Source: Clostridium putrefaciens (GTDB lineage: Bacteria; Bacillota; Clostridia; Clostridiales; Clostridiaceae). Taken from it: a DNA stretch of 64,000 nucleotides. A program made the position numbers and the translations under genes. Location of the stretch: assembly GCF_900461105.1 (NCBI RefSeq), contig NZ_UFWZ01000001.1:2232001-2296000 (forward strand), in the 5' to 3' direction. This document shows, in pieces, positions 53,236-63,962 of the stretch. The notes beneath the pieces are model-generated. The model was not told the DNA's origin and did not search any database. It saw only the letters and a program-made list of their open reading frames with translations. The number at the start of each line of letters is the position of its first letter. Position 1 is the stretch's first letter.

Positions 53236-56070
53236 TTACTTTTCTTCATCCAATTCTAATAAGGATTTTGATTCTTTTAATGTGTAATCGTACATAAATG
53301 TATAGCTTGGTCTTTCTGCTAATATTCTATCTCTAAAGTATTCTTCATAAACAGCTTTTACTACATCTGCTCCATAATATCCATGACCACCATCATATAC
53401 AATTACGGTTACGGCTATTTCCGGTTTATCAAATGGAGCAAATCCTACATAAACTCCGTAAGCTGAACGGCCAACCTTTTCTTGTTCTCCGTTAGCTCTA
53501 TAAGTTGCAGTACCAGTTTTACCTCCAGTAATTATTGGAAAGTCTCTAAATACAGATGTAGCTGTTCCAGTTTCATCAACTTTTCTCATACCCTCTTTTA
53601 TTGCATCAACTGTACTTTGTTTAAGATTTAACTCTTCTGTTACTTGTGGCTTAGTTTCTTCTAAAATCTTGCCGTCACTATCCGTAATTTTATCTATAAG
53701 TGTTGTTTTATACCTAGTTCCTCCATTTACTAATGTTGCAACAGCATTATTAAGTTGAAGAGGTGTAAAAGAGTTCATCCCTTGACCTATAGATGCATTA
53801 ATTACTTCTGCTCCTGTTGTAAGTTCTCCTCTTTTATCATAATATATAAAAGATGTTATGGATATAACCATAGCCTCTATATCTGTATCTTTATATTGAT
53901 CTTTTTCTTCTTGTGGAAGTTTTGAAATATAATTTTTTATTGCTTTTGTCATTTCTGGTTTAAACTTTGACATAAGAGAAGTAACTTCTGCTAGTTTATA
54001 ATCTTTAAGAAGTTCTTCTTTAACTAATGTTTTTATAACTGCCTTTGATTCTGCCACATCTTTTGTATCTTCATCATTTTTCCTTATAGGTAGTGGTTTA
54101 AATACATTTCCTCTTGATGATCTTCCACTTTCTAATATCTCAACTAAGGGCTCTGCTGAAAGAGATGATACTAAGTTTTTAAAAGATTCATAGTTATAAA
54201 CCTGACCTCTAGTGTCTTCTGCTATTTCTATACCTGTTGTAGATTTTGTTTTACTTTTAGGGTCTTTTCCAAGTCCAAACTTCCAAGAATATTCTGCAAG
54301 ACCGTCTAACCCAAATTCTTTATATATTCTATATCCAATCTCATAAAAGTAATAGTTACAGGATACAGCTAATGCTTCTTGTAAATCTATATTTCCGTGA
54401 GATCCACGTCGCTCAGAATATATCTCACAGGCCCCAGTATAATTTTTAAGATCTTCATGTTTGTTAAATATTCCCTGATCTAGTATTTTCGTATTAACAT
54501 CTATTACTCCAGACTCAAGTCCTGCAGCTGCAGTAAAAGGTTTGTATGTAGATCCCGGTGGTACAGCTCCCATCGTGGCATAATTATATGTAGCCTTAGG
54601 ATATATATCATAAGGATCGTTCCGTCTTTTGTCCTTAGGGTTTTTTTTATCTACTAGTGGAAATAACTGATCTAATGTCATGCTAAGACCTCTATCTTTA
54701 ATATATTGATTACCGAATTCCTCAAGGTTTGGAGCAAAATACTTTTTAACTATTTCAGGACTCATTCTCCCAGGTATAGCCATATCATTAGGATTAAATC
54801 CAGGATTACTTACCATCGCTAAAATCTTACCATTATTAACATCTTGAACTATAACAGCTGCTCTTGTAGCATTAGCTGTGTTAAGACCATATTCACGGTG
54901 CATATTAGCTCTTAAAAATTTCATTTTATCTTCTAATGCTTGTTCTGCAACATTTTGTAGATTTTTATCAAGACTTAGTTGGATGTTATGCCCTGGAACA
55001 GATTCTAATTTAAATAATTCATCTGTTTTTCTACCATAATTATTAACCTTAACCGTATTTCCACCTTTAGATCCTTTAAGCCTATCTTCAAATGCAGATT
55101 CTATGCCAGATTTACCAATTAAATCTGTGGATATATCATATCCTCTTTCCTCGTATTTTTCCTTTTGTCCTCCATCTATTGACCCAACATATCCTATTAC
55201 AGACGAAGCAAATTCTCCATAAGGATAAAAGCGTATAGGCTCAACTCCAACATCAACTCCTGGAAGTTGACTTAGTTTTTGTAAAAACACAAAAGATGAA
55301 TCTTTTTTTATATTTGTAGCTAAAGTTATAGGTTTAAATCCTGAAAACTTTTGCATCTTAATAGCATCTTTTATTACCATATACTTTCTTATAATTTCAA
55401 TAGGATACTTTTGTATAATTAGTTCTGTTATCTCTTTACCAGACTTTTCTTTTAATAGAACCTTTTCTTCTTCTTTGGTATATCCTAAAAGCTTATATAT
55501 CTCGTAGTCTTTATCCTTTACTAAATCATAGAACATTTCATCTGGAGTAACATTTAGAAGTTCATTATCTATTTGTTTAGTCTGTTCTATTGTAAGTTCA
55601 TTTTTTTGATTTGGATATAACCTTTTTTGTACATTAAAGTCAAACCCTCTATCTTTTTTAAATCTCATCTCTAGTGCCCTTATTGTTTCTTCATCACTAG
55701 TATTAAATTCAAGTCTAAAAGGTTCAACCTTTAAAGCAAATGTATCTTGAAGCTTTTCTTCCTTTTCATCTAACATTGTAAAAACACTAGACATAGTTTG
55801 AAAAAAGGCCTTTTTACTTTCTTCTGTTTCCATAAAAGTCAATACATAACTTTGAACACTTGTTGCAAGTTTTGTACCATCATTTGAAAGAATATGCCCT
55901 CTTGGTGCAGATTCTGACAATAACCTAACAGATTGATTATTAGCTTGTTCTTTATTATCTTCATATTTTATAATTTGCAAATAAGCAAGTCTAGATAAAA
56001 GACCTGAAAATATAATTATCATTACCATGGTTAAAGATGTGTATCTATTCATTTGTTTTTTACTTTTCAT
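53236..56070 (-). CDS. mrdA: Penicillin-binding protein 2 (class B transpeptidase)
   Basis: A 944-residue membrane-anchored transpeptidase, about 250-300 residues longer than PBP2 of E. coli. After the N-terminal anchor (TSLTMVMIIIFSGLLSRLAY) come the dimerisation domain and the active-site motifs: SxxK in PPGSTYKPFT, SxN in SCN, KTG in TGGKTGTAT. The extra length lies mainly in an insert of about 150 residues between the SxN and KTG motifs (region of RGNVFKPLPIRKNDEDTKDV and SLMSKFKPEMTKAIKN). I start at the second possible ATG with GGGTG before it. It partners RodA. Confidence 0.93.
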   Translation of the reverse strand: MKSKKQMNRYTSLTMVMIIIFSGLLSRLAYLQIIKYEDNKEQANNQSVRLLSESAPRGHILSNDGTKLATSVQSYVLTFMETEESKKAFFQTMSSVFTMLDEKEEKLQDTFALKVEPFRLEFNTSDEETIRALEMRFKKDRGFDFNVQKRLYPNQKNELTIEQTKQIDNELLNVTPDEMFYDLVKDKDYEIYKLLGYTKEEEKVLLKEKSGKEITELIIQKYPIEIIRKYMVIKDAIKMQKFSGFKPITLATNIKKDSSFVFLQKLSQLPGVDVGVEPIRFYPYGEFASSVIGYVGSIDGGQKEKYEERGYDISTDLIGKSGIESAFEDRLKGSKGGNTVKVNNYGRKTDELFKLESVPGHNIQLSLDKNLQNVAEQALEDKMKFLRANMHREYGLNTANATRAAVIVQDVNNGKILAMVSNPGFNPNDMAIPGRMSPEIVKKYFAPNLEEFGNQYIKDRGLSMTLDQLFPLVDKKNPKDKRRNDPYDIYPKATYNYATMGAVPPGSTYKPFTAAAGLESGVIDVNTKILDQGIFNKHEDLKNYTGACEIYSERRGSHGNIDLQEALAVSCNYYFYEIGYRIYKEFGLDGLAEYSWKFGLGKDPKSKTKSTTGIEIAEDTRGQVYNYESFKNLVSSLSAEPLVEILESGRSSRGNVFKPLPIRKNDEDTKDVAESKAVIKTLVKEELLKDYKLAEVTSLMSKFKPEMTKAIKNYISKLPQEEKDQYKDTDIEAMVISITSFIYYDKRGELTTGAEVINASIGQGMNSFTPLQLNNAVATLVNGGTRYKTTLIDKITDSDGKILEETKPQVTEELNLKQSTVDAIKEGMRKVDETGTATSVFRDFPIITGGKTGTATYRANGEQEKVGRSAYGVYVGFAPFDKPEIAVTVIVYDGGHGYYGADVVKAVYEEYFRDRILAERPSYTFMYDYTLKESKSLLELDEEK

Positions 56071-56087
56071 ATAATCACCCATCTTTT

Positions 56088-56576
56088 TCAAAAATCTTTA
56101 TAGTTTTTCATATAGGGCTTTGCACTAAAACTATATATCTTATTATAAACAAACGTAGTAATAATCATGTTATATAACGCTACAAAAGGTATGTTAAAAT
56201 AATTTATCTTTATATTTAAAATAAACAAAATTACAAATATAATACCACCCTTTAATATAGATAACATAAAAATAGATATAATCGGTGCAAGTGACTTCTC
56301 TTTAAATATATTTTCACCAATTTTAGCAGCTATCAAACATATGCACATATTAGAAAGAGCATTTATTCCAAAACCATTGAAAAAATATATATCTTGCAAT
56401 AAGCCAGCAAAAACTCCAATTAAAATAGCCTCATAATATCCATTAATTATAGAATAACTTAATGCAAAAATTATAAGTAGACTTGGGTATACTCCATTAA
56501 CCTCCAAAAATGGCATAAATGTATTATCTATGATAAAAAGAAGTAAACTTATAAGTATTAATATGACTCTTTTCAT
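56088..56576 (-). CDS. mreD: Rod-shape protein MreD
   Basis: A 162-residue polytopic membrane protein with five hydrophobic segments, including YPSLLIIFALSYSIINGYYE and AILIGVFAGLLQDIYFFNGF, the family's best-conserved stretch. It links MreC to the elongation machinery. It lies between mreC and the PBP gene, with 11 bp to mreC. Confidence 0.9.
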   Translation of the reverse strand: MKRVILILISLLLFIIDNTFMPFLEVNGVYPSLLIIFALSYSIINGYYEAILIGVFAGLLQDIYFFNGFGINALSNMCICLIAAKIGENIFKEKSLAPIISIFMLSILKGGIIFVILFILNIKINYFNIPFVALYNMIITTFVYNKIYSFSAKPYMKNYKDF

Positions 56577-56587
56577 ACAATCACCAC

Positions 56588-57436
56588 TTAATATTTTATA
56601 TTGTTGTTTTCATTACTAGTTGGTACTACTAAGTATAATTCTTCTAATTTGTTAAAGTCTACATAAGGTTCAATAATAGCAGTCTTACCCATTTTAGCTT
56701 TATCTTCTTTAATAGAAAGTACTACGCCTATTTTTATTTCCTTTGGATAACTGTCTCCTGATGCTGATGTAAGTATAACATCCCCTTCTTTGATTTCAGA
56801 GTTTGCATCAATATATTCTAGCCTTGCAACTGCCTTGTTATTATCTCTATAGCCTTTAACCACACCTGTAGTGTCCCTAGTGCTTTCAACTAATGCCCCT
56901 ACTGCAACATTTTCACTTGTAATTGGTTGTATTGTAGACCAACTGTTAGTAACATCGGTAACTTGACCCACAAGTCCTTTAGGATCTATAGCCACCATTC
57001 CTACCTTAACTCCATGTTTTAAGCCTTTATCAATAGTAAAGCTCTCTAGTATACTTCCTCCAGCTTTATTTATTATATTAGCACCAATATAATTGTACTC
57101 ATCCCTTTGACTTTTAAAATCTAACATTTCCCTTAACCTTTGATTTTCATTTTTTAGAGAGTCGTATTCAATTGATTTAGATGAAAGTTCACTGTTTTTC
57201 TTTTTTAGCTCTGTATTTTCACTTTTAACATCTGAAAAATTAAAAATAAAATTCAAAAACCCTTTAACATTATCATTTATACTATAAAATACTTTTTGGA
57301 CTGGATTTAAAGTAACTCCTACCGCACTGCTTACTTTATCTTTTCCCTGTTTTTTTGATGTATAGCCTATTATAACTAAAAATGTAACTGACAGCACTAT
57401 TACAGTTACTGCCAGTTTGTTTTTAAAAAACTTCAT
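56588..57436 (-). CDS. mreC: Rod-shape protein MreC
   Basis: A 282-residue protein with an N-terminal membrane anchor (FFKNKLAVTVIVLSVTFLVI), a coiled coil (NTELKKKNSELSSKSIEYDS) and a beta-rich extracellular domain (GLVGQVTDVTNSWSTIQPIT, EGDVILTSASGDSYPKEIKI). It scaffolds the elongasome and activates RodA-PBP2. It follows mreB by 6 bp. Confidence 0.93.
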   Translation of the reverse strand: MKFFKNKLAVTVIVLSVTFLVIIGYTSKKQGKDKVSSAVGVTLNPVQKVFYSINDNVKGFLNFIFNFSDVKSENTELKKKNSELSSKSIEYDSLKNENQRLREMLDFKSQRDEYNYIGANIINKAGGSILESFTIDKGLKHGVKVGMVAIDPKGLVGQVTDVTNSWSTIQPITSENVAVGALVESTRDTTGVVKGYRDNNKAVARLEYIDANSEIKEGDVILTSASGDSYPKEIKIGVVLSIKEDKAKMGKTAIIEPYVDFNKLEELYLVVPTSNENNNIKY

Positions 57437-57442
57437 TTATTA

Positions 57443-58450
57443 TCACCTTTTACTTATTTTATCGAAATTATCTAAAGCTTTTCCTGCTCCTAAGGCCACA
57501 CAATCTAGTGGTGATTCTGATATGTGAACAGGGATATGAGTTTCTTTGCTTATAAGTTCATCTATGCCTCTAAGTAAAGCTCCGCCACCTGTAAGCATTA
57601 TACCTTTATCCATTATATCTGCTGCAAGTTCTGGTGGTGTTTTTTCTAGTGTAGTTTTAATAGACTCTATTATTAAAGCAATAGGCTCTCTTAGTGCCTC
57701 TCTTATTTGTTCTTCTGATATCTCTATGGTCTTTGGAAGTCCTGTCATTATATCCCTTCCCTTAATGTCCATCTTTCTTTCTTCTTCTTCATCTTTAAAT
57801 GCTGAACCAAGTTCCATTTTAATATTTTCAGAAGTCCTCTCACCTATAGTAAGGTTATGTCCCTTCTTTATGTAACTAACAATGGCATGGTCTAGTTCAT
57901 CTCCAGCAACCCTTAATGACTTGCTTGTTACAATACCACCTAAAGATATTATGGCAATCTCTGTGGTACCTCCTCCGATGTCTACTATCATGCTTCCTGT
58001 TGGTTCATCAACCGGAAGTCCGGCTCCTATAGCCGCTGCCATAGGTTCTTCCATAAGTAGAACTTCTCTAGCTCCTGCTTGCTTTGTAGCTTCTTCAATA
58101 GCTCTTCTTTCAACCTCTGTAACCCCTGATGGAAAGCATACTATTATTCTTGGGCTAGTAAACGATGATTTTGATGTTACCTTTTCTATAAATGTCTTTA
58201 GCATTGTTTGAGTTATATCAAAATCTGCAATAACCCCATCTTTCATAGGTCTTATAGCAGTTATATTTCCAGGTGTTCTACCTATCATTTGTTTTGCCTC
58301 AGCGCCTACAGCTAAAGTCTTTTTAGTAGTAGTATTTATAGCTACTACAGAAGGTTCTCTAAGTAATATCCCCTTCCCTTTTACATATACTAAAGTATTA
58401 GCTGTACCTAAGTCTATTCCCATATCCTTGTTGTTCCCAAATAGTCCCAT
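57443..58450 (-). CDS. mreB: Rod-shape actin homologue MreB
   Basis: A 335-residue actin-fold protein. Nucleotide-binding motifs are [20 protein letters not shown] (phosphate 1), [17 protein letters not shown] (phosphate 2) and [15 protein letters not shown] (adenosine). It forms membrane filaments that orient cell-wall synthesis. It heads the mreBCD-mrdA operon, 19 bp after radC. Confidence 0.97.
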   Translation of the reverse strand: MGLFGNNKDMGIDLGTANTLVYVKGKGILLREPSVVAINTTTKKTLAVGAEAKQMIGRTPGNITAIRPMKDGVIADFDITQTMLKTFIEKVTSKSSFTSPRIIVCFPSGVTEVERRAIEEATKQAGAREVLLMEEPMAAAIGAGLPVDEPTGSMIVDIGGGTTEIAIISLGGIVTSKSLRVAGDELDHAIVSYIKKGHNLTIGERTSENIKMELGSAFKDEEEERKMDIKGRDIMTGLPKTIEISEEQIREALREPIALIIESIKTTLEKTPPELAADIMDKGIMLTGGGALLRGIDELISKETHIPVHISESPLDCVALGAGKALDNFDKISKR

Positions 58451-58469
58451 TGTTGTTCTCCCTTCAAAT

Positions 58470-59156
58470 CTATATTATTCCCTTTTCCTTTAAACTAAGA
58501 TAATTCTCTTTACCAATTATTATATGATCTAACAAATCAATGCCTAATATCTTCCCACATTCTTTTAATCTTTTGGTTATATTGATGTCTTCTATACTAG
58601 GAGTAACATCTCCTGAAGGATGGTTATGGCACACAATAATAGCAGCACTACTTTTTTTAATAGCATAAGAAAACACCTCTCTTGGATGAACTATAGAAGA
58701 ATTTAAACTGCCTATAGATACTGTATCTACACCTATTACTATATTTTTAGTGTTAAGATATATTACCTTTAAAATCTCTTTATTTAAACTCCCCATATCT
58801 CTCATTAATAAGTCTGCTACATCCTTTGGAGTCTTTATCTTATATTCCTTGCCAGAACCGTAACTGTGAAATCTTTTAGATAACTCAACTAAGGCTAGAA
58901 TTTGTGATGCCTTCGCTTCTTTTATTCCACTTATACTCATTAAGTCTTCTGATGAGCTATTTAATATTCCTTGAACACCATCACACTCTTTAATTACTCT
59001 ACTTGAGAGTTGAAGTACATTTTCTTTAGATGTTCCTGTTCTTAATATTATAGCTAAAAGCTCTGAGTTTGAAAGACTAATAGCCCCATATCTTAAAAGT
59101 CTTTCTTGAGGTCTCTCATTCTTTGGTAAATCCATGATTTTTAGACTATCTTTCAT
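58470..59156 (-). CDS. radC: RadC family JAB/MPN-domain protein
   Basis: A 228-residue protein beginning [20 protein letters not shown]. The N-terminal helix-hairpin-helix ([20 protein letters not shown]) precedes a JAB metalloprotein domain with the zinc-binding [11 protein letters not shown]. Biochemical role is unproven despite the name. The ATG at 59156 has AAGGAG 7 bases upstream. It lies between maf and mreB, its usual Firmicute neighbours. Confidence 0.93.
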   Translation of the reverse strand: MKDSLKIMDLPKNERPQERLLRYGAISLSNSELLAIILRTGTSKENVLQLSSRVIKECDGVQGILNSSSEDLMSISGIKEAKASQILALVELSKRFHSYGSGKEYKIKTPKDVADLLMRDMGSLNKEILKVIYLNTKNIVIGVDTVSIGSLNSSIVHPREVFSYAIKKSSAAIIVCHNHPSGDVTPSIEDINITKRLKECGKILGIDLLDHIIIGKENYLSLKEKGII

Positions 59157-59225
59157 AAAGATTCTCCTTAAACTAGATTTACCCCATCCCCTGAATAAAA
59201 TATACAAATTATAAGAGCTAATTTT

Positions 59226-59795
59226 TTAGATTATGGCCTGCTTTAGCATATAATTTAGTTTATTTATAGGAAGTCCTACTATATTATAATAGCAGCCTTT
59301 TATTCCCTCAACAAATAAGCCACCATAACCTTGTATTCCATAAGCACCCGCTTTATCAAAGGGCTCACCTGTTTTTATGTATGCTCTTATGTCATCTTTT
59401 GTAATATTTGAAAACTTCACTTCAGTACAAACACTTTCTTCGAAAATCTTGTTATCACTTTTTCGTATAAGTGTTACGCCAGAATAAACATTATGGATAC
59501 CTCCACTTAATTTTTCTAACATATTAAAAGCTTCATTTTCATCCTTAGGTTTTCCCAAAACTTCACCATTAAAAGCTACAATAGTATCACATCCTATTAT
59601 TATAGCATCATCTATACAATTGTTAGCTACAGATGTGGCCTTTCCTCTAGATAAAGATTTTACATACTCTTCAAAGTTTCCTTTGAATTCTATACTACCC
59701 TCATCAAAATCACTTACTGTGATTTTAAAATCTTTTATAATTCTCTTTAAAAGTTCATGCCTTCTTTCTGAAGCAGATGCTAAAATTATATTCAA
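59226..59795 (-). CDS. maf: Maf-type nucleotide pyrophosphatase
   Basis: A 189-residue house-cleaning nucleotide pyrophosphatase. Signatures are [31 protein letters not shown] and [18 protein letters not shown]. Maf proteins hydrolyse modified or canonical nucleoside triphosphates and affect septation in Bacillus. It lies directly upstream of radC in transcription order, with a 19-bp gap to the DUF4321 gene. Confidence 0.93.
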   Translation of the reverse strand: MNIILASASERRHELLKRIIKDFKITVSDFDEGSIEFKGNFEEYVKSLSRGKATSVANNCIDDAIIIGCDTIVAFNGEVLGKPKDENEAFNMLEKLSGGIHNVYSGVTLIRKSDNKIFEESVCTEVKFSNITKDDIRAYIKTGEPFDKAGAYGIQGYGGLFVEGIKGCYYNIVGLPINKLNYMLKQAII

Positions 59796-59814
59796 ATAAA
59801 CACTTCCTATCAGT

Positions 59815-60078
59815 TTAGTACCTTCTATATAGTATTATAGCCAATATTACACCAACTATAGACATAATATTTAAATTAAAATTCATACCAAAAGTAATCT
59901 CCACAATTTTCAAGTTTAAATGTATCGGGTTTGTCAATCCAATATTATATACGATTTTAAAAATCTCAAGTGACTTTAAATTATTTGAAATAAATTCCCC
60001 TAGAAAATTCCCTAAAATCCCTCCAATAAATATAACAAGTATAAATAATCCCCTACTTTTCTTTACACTTTTCAACAT
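59815..60078 (-). CDS. DUF4321 family small membrane protein
   Basis: An 87-residue protein with two hydrophobic helices ([20 protein letters not shown] and [17 protein letters not shown]) and a middle segment [20 protein letters not shown], the DUF4321 pattern common in Clostridia just upstream of maf. Function is unknown. Confidence 0.8.
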   Translation of the reverse strand: MLKSVKKSRGLFILVIFIGGILGNFLGEFISNNLKSLEIFKIVYNIGLTNPIHLNLKIVEITFGMNFNLNIMSIVGVILAIILYRRY

Positions 60079-60200
60079 TATTCACCACCCATTTATACAT
60101 ACTATATAGTTTATCATTTATAAATTTCTTAAACAAGTAGCTTTATATTATTTTAGAAAAAATTAATATCTTTTTTATACTTTTAATTTAAAACCAACTA

Positions 60201-60236
60201 AATAAAGTAGCTTTTACAGTAAAAAGCTACTTTATT
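60201..60236 (-). terminator. Terminator after the SPOR-domain gene
   Basis: AATAAAGTAGCTTTT pairs with AAAAGCTACTTTATT; the stem is long and AT-rich with a small loop. On the minus strand it is followed by TTTAG. Confidence 0.75.
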
Positions 60237-60255
60237 GTTATTTCAAAACACATAT

Positions 60256-60960
60256 TTACTTATTTTGTATAAGTTTTTTATGGTATATATATATATATTC
60301 ATAATACTTATTTAACTCTTCTTTTTTTATTTCATCTGGCAATTCTAAAGTGAATTTTTTTATTTCTTCTAAAAGCTCATTTTGCCTTCCTTTTGTTTTA
60401 GTAGACTCTAATTCACTTGTCCATTTCTTTATTTCTTCTGTCTTAATAGACATAACTTCTTTTTCCCTTAATTTAGAAAACACTTTAATATTTGCACTTA
60501 TTATTTCAGCTATTTCATTGCTTTCATTATTACTTTTATCTATATCTAAAAGTATCCTTGCAATATCAAGTCCTTTTCCCTTTATATCCTTTACGATATT
60601 GGTAGCTTCCTCTTCTTCAAATATACCTATTATCACCCTTTGCTTACCCTCATCTTCTATTATAAAAGATTCATATCCAAGTTCTGATAGCTTCTTTTTG
60701 TTTTCTGTAGCATTTTCTACTTTACTGAAAACTCCTGTTTGAACTAAATAAAAGTTTAACGTACCATTTTCAGCCTTTTTATTTTTATTTATTATATTTA
60801 CTTCATTAGAATCTCTTTTTAAGTTTGATTTATCTTTTATTAATAATTTTGATATTACACTTCCGAAAGCTAATGATAATACAAACACTCCACAAATAAA
60901 AAACAATATAAAATAATTTAAAGGTTTCTTCTTTTTATAATTATATCTTGTGTATTTCAT
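60256..60960 (-). CDS. SPOR-domain membrane protein
   Basis: A 234-residue protein with a short basic cytoplasmic end, one transmembrane helix (YFILFFICGVFVLSLAFGSV) and an extracellular SPOR-like domain (NFYLVQTGVFSKVENATENK, KLSELGYESFIIEDEGKQRV). SPOR domains bind denuded glycan strands at division sites. The rest is helical. The ATG at 60960 has AAAGGAGG 6 bases upstream. Function beyond wall binding is unknown. Confidence 0.8.
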   Translation of the reverse strand: MKYTRYNYKKKKPLNYFILFFICGVFVLSLAFGSVISKLLIKDKSNLKRDSNEVNIINKNKKAENGTLNFYLVQTGVFSKVENATENKKKLSELGYESFIIEDEGKQRVIIGIFEEEEATNIVKDIKGKGLDIARILLDIDKSNNESNEIAEIISANIKVFSKLREKEVMSIKTEEIKKWTSELESTKTKGRQNELLEEIKKFTLELPDEIKKEELNKYYEYIYIYHKKLIQNK

Positions 60961-61080
60961 CTTTTCCTCCTTTATAATAATGCTACTATAATAAATACTA
61001 TTTATAAAAGAAGACATTTATTCTAAAAGTCATGAAAATATAATTTATATAATACTTTTAAAATGTTGTTTTGATTTTCC

Positions 61081-61611
61081 TCAATGTTTTTTTAAGATAA
61101 TCATATCTTTTGTTTTGTCACCCCTTTCAAAAAAATCTTTAACTACTCTCATTTGCTTAAATCCTAAGCTCTCCCAAAACCTTATTCCATCATAATTATC
61201 TTTTACTGTAACTGAGCAAATTTCATCTATATTCATTTTTTCTTTACTGTATTCTATTAACTTAGTAATTATTTTAGTTCCAATACCTTTATTTCTATAC
61301 TTTTCATCTATTAAAAAGTACCATATTACAAATTGATTTATATCTTTAAATTCAAATCTTCCCTTAAAGATACCTATTATCTTTTTATCTTTAGTTATTT
61401 TTAAGAAAATTTCATTTTCGCTTATATAATATTCTAAAAATCTTTCTAACATTTCTTCAAAAGTTATGCCTTTATTATCAAAATCCTTATCCATATCCTT
61501 TTGAGAATTTAGCCATTGTCTAACATCTATCAAGTTTTCTTTATTAATATCGCTTATAACAAAATCATCTATAGCATTTTTAAAATTAAACATACATCTT
61601 GCTGATAACAT
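61081..61611 (-). CDS. GNAT family N-acetyltransferase
   Basis: A 176-residue GNAT protein. The acetyl-CoA-binding motif A is YFLIDEKYRNKGIGTKIITK (Gly-x-Gly part RNKGIGT) and the B segment is IDEICSVTVKDNYDGIRFWE-like (SLGFKQMRVV). Substrate unknown. The ribosome binding site (GGTG) is weak, so the exact start among nearby ATGs is uncertain. It stands alone, divergent from pepA. Confidence 0.8.
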   Translation of the reverse strand: MLSARCMFNFKNAIDDFVISDINKENLIDVRQWLNSQKDMDKDFDNKGITFEEMLERFLEYYISENEIFLKITKDKKIIGIFKGRFEFKDINQFVIWYFLIDEKYRNKGIGTKIITKLIEYSKEKMNIDEICSVTVKDNYDGIRFWESLGFKQMRVVKDFFERGDKTKDMIILKKH

Positions 61612-61892
61612 TTATACACCATATACACATGTTTCAATGTAGATTCTGCTAAATATTATGCAACAATTCACCTCCTTAAAATATCTATAATGATGTTAAT
61701 TCTACAAAAGTATAAAATTACCTTTATATAGATTTTATATAAAGACTTTTATATAAATATAATTTAAATTACTTAATCTTAAAATTCCTTACTCATATCT
61801 TCATTTTTATTTAATATAATATGGCACAACATTTTTATTTGTAAATTTAATATGTTATTATAGTAGGTAATATTAATAAGGGGTGTGAGACT

Positions 61893-63290
61893 ATGATTGA
61901 AATTAGTAACAGTAAAAGATATTCTAATATTTTAATATTTAAATTTCAAAACTACGATCTAAATTATCCTGAAGATATAAAACAAATATTAAGCTTTTCA
62001 AAAAATAGTGGTACTTATAAGGAAACCGAATGTATAAATACACTTGGAAAGTGTAGCTATGATAATATTTATATAGTAGGTCTTGGACTTACTGAGGAAT
62101 ATAATAATTCAAAGCTTTTCAATGGACTAGGTAACTTTATTTTAAACTTTAAAAACAAAATTAAAAACATAGATATATTAGATAACTTCACTGAAGATGT
62201 AGGATATACCTTAGGTGAATCCATTGCATTATCTCTTTATAAATATGAAGGTATAAAATCTAAAAAGGACCCTATTAAATTATCTAATATTAATTTAATT
62301 TCAGATTTTGAATCTTCAATAACTAAGGGGTATGAGGTTGGTACTTCAATTAATCTTTCAAGAAACCTTTCTAATATGCCTTCTAATATTGTTACGCCTA
62401 AATATTTGGTGACAACTTCTCAAAGCATAGCAAAAAAGCATAACCTTGATATACAAATAATAGATAAGTTTAAGTTAGAACAAATGGGAATGGGTGGCAT
62501 ACTTTCAGTAGCTAAAGGAAGTACAAATGACCCAAGTCTTATAGTTATGCAATATTTAGGTGACAAAGATAGCAAAGATATATTTGCTATTGTAGGTAAA
62601 GGTGTGACCTTCGATGCCGGTGGCATAACCCTAAAGCCTGGTAAGGGAATGGAGAAGATGATTTATGATATGGTAGGAGGTTCTATAGCCATTGGACTTA
62701 TGGATGCCATAGGAAAGATTAAACCAAATAAAAACATTATGGCTTTAATACCCGTTGTTGAAAATATGCCTTCTAGTAAATCTTTTAAGCCTGGGGATGT
62801 TATAACAACCTATAGCGGAAAAACTGTAGAGATAATATCTACTGATGCCGAAGGAAGAATGGTGCTTTGTGATGCTATAACTTATGCTAAGGAATTAGGA
62901 GCAAATTTTATAATTGATGTTGCAACACTTACAGGTTCTTGTGCTAATTTTTTAGGAGACACAAATTTAGGTCTTTTTACAAATTCTAACGAACTAGCTT
63001 TTACACTTACAAAGTCAGGAAGAGAAGTAGATGAAAATCTCTGGAGATTCCCCAGTAATGAAGAGTACTTACATCAGCTAAAAACCCCTAATGCTGACAT
63101 AAAAAATAGTGGAACAAATTGTGGTGCTATTGTAGCTAGCAAGTTCTTAGAGTACTTTGCTGAAGATGTAGCCTTTGCTCACATAGATATAGCTGGGTTT
63201 ATGTCTAATACTAAAACTACAGGTGCCTATGATAAGGGTTCTACTTGTATTCCTTTTAGAACCTTGTTAAACTTTTTGACTAAAGAATAA
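61893..63290 (+). CDS. pepA: Leucyl aminopeptidase (M17)
   Basis: A 465-residue di-zinc aminopeptidase. The C-terminal catalytic domain holds VGKGVTFDAGGITLKPGKGM (Lys and Asp ligands), STDAEGRMVLCDAITYAKEL (Asp, Glu, catalytic Arg) and IDVATLTGSC. The N-terminal domain is short. It recycles peptides in the cytoplasm. GGGGTG precedes the ATG. The ABC-transporter gene starts 15 bp after its stop. Confidence 0.93.
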   Translation: MIEISNSKRYSNILIFKFQNYDLNYPEDIKQILSFSKNSGTYKETECINTLGKCSYDNIYIVGLGLTEEYNNSKLFNGLGNFILNFKNKIKNIDILDNFTEDVGYTLGESIALSLYKYEGIKSKKDPIKLSNINLISDFESSITKGYEVGTSINLSRNLSNMPSNIVTPKYLVTTSQSIAKKHNLDIQIIDKFKLEQMGMGGILSVAKGSTNDPSLIVMQYLGDKDSKDIFAIVGKGVTFDAGGITLKPGKGMEKMIYDMVGGSIAIGLMDAIGKIKPNKNIMALIPVVENMPSSKSFKPGDVITTYSGKTVEIISTDAEGRMVLCDAITYAKELGANFIIDVATLTGSCANFLGDTNLGLFTNSNELAFTLTKSGREVDENLWRFPSNEEYLHQLKTPNADIKNSGTNCGAIVASKFLEYFAEDVAFAHIDIAGFMSNTKTTGAYDKGSTCIPFRTLLNFLTKE

Positions 63291-63305
63291 TAGGGGTTGA
63301 TTAAT

Positions 63306-63962
63306 TTGCTTACTATGAAAAATGTAACTTATAAGGATAAGGATAAAAATAATATAATAATAGATAACTTTAGTATAAATGTGGATAAGAATGATTACAT
63401 GTCAATAGTAGGGCCTTCTGGTAGTGGAAAGAGCACTATTTTAAAGTTATTTAGTCACCTTATATCTCAAACCTCAGGTAGTATTGAATTTAAAGGTAAA
63501 GATTACTTAGACTATTCTCCCTATGAATTAAGGAAACAAATAACTTATTGTTTCCAAAATCCTATACTTTTCGGAGATACCGTAATGGATAATTTAAAAT
63601 TTCCTTACATCACACGAAAGAAAACTCTAGATAAATATAGAATCAAATACTTTCTAAAATTATTTGATCTTCCATATTCAATATTAGATAAGGATATTCA
63701 TAAACTTTCCGGTGGAGAAAAGCAAAGAATAGCACTTATTAGAGGAATCTTATTTAAGCCAGAAGTTCTACTTTTAGATGAGGTAACCTCTGCCTTAGAT
63801 GAAGAAAATACAAAAATAGTTGAGTCTGTTGTAAATAAACTAAACTCAGAAGGAATGACTATACTTTGGGTAACACATAATATGGAACAAAGTATAAAGT
63901 ATGCTAATAAACTTCTTTCCATTGAAAACGGAAAATTAAAAAGTTTAGAGGTGGTAAGATGA
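63306..63962 (+). CDS. ABC transporter ATP-binding protein, FetA-like
   Basis: A 218-residue ATPase subunit. Walker A is VGPSGSGKST, the Q-loop CFQNPILFGDTV, the signature LSGGEKQRIALIRG, Walker B VLLLDEVTSALDEE and the H-loop WVTHNMEQS. Length and the directly coupled following gene match the FetA (YbbL) type that works with a FetB permease. The start is a TTG at 63306 (AGGGG about 9 bases upstream); another TTG lies three codons earlier. Substrate not readable. Confidence 0.85.
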   Translation: MLTMKNVTYKDKDKNNIIIDNFSINVDKNDYMSIVGPSGSGKSTILKLFSHLISQTSGSIEFKGKDYLDYSPYELRKQITYCFQNPILFGDTVMDNLKFPYITRKKTLDKYRIKYFLKLFDLPYSILDKDIHKLSGGEKQRIALIRGILFKPEVLLLDEVTSALDEENTKIVESVVNKLNSEGMTILWVTHNMEQSIKYANKLLSIENGKLKSLEVVR

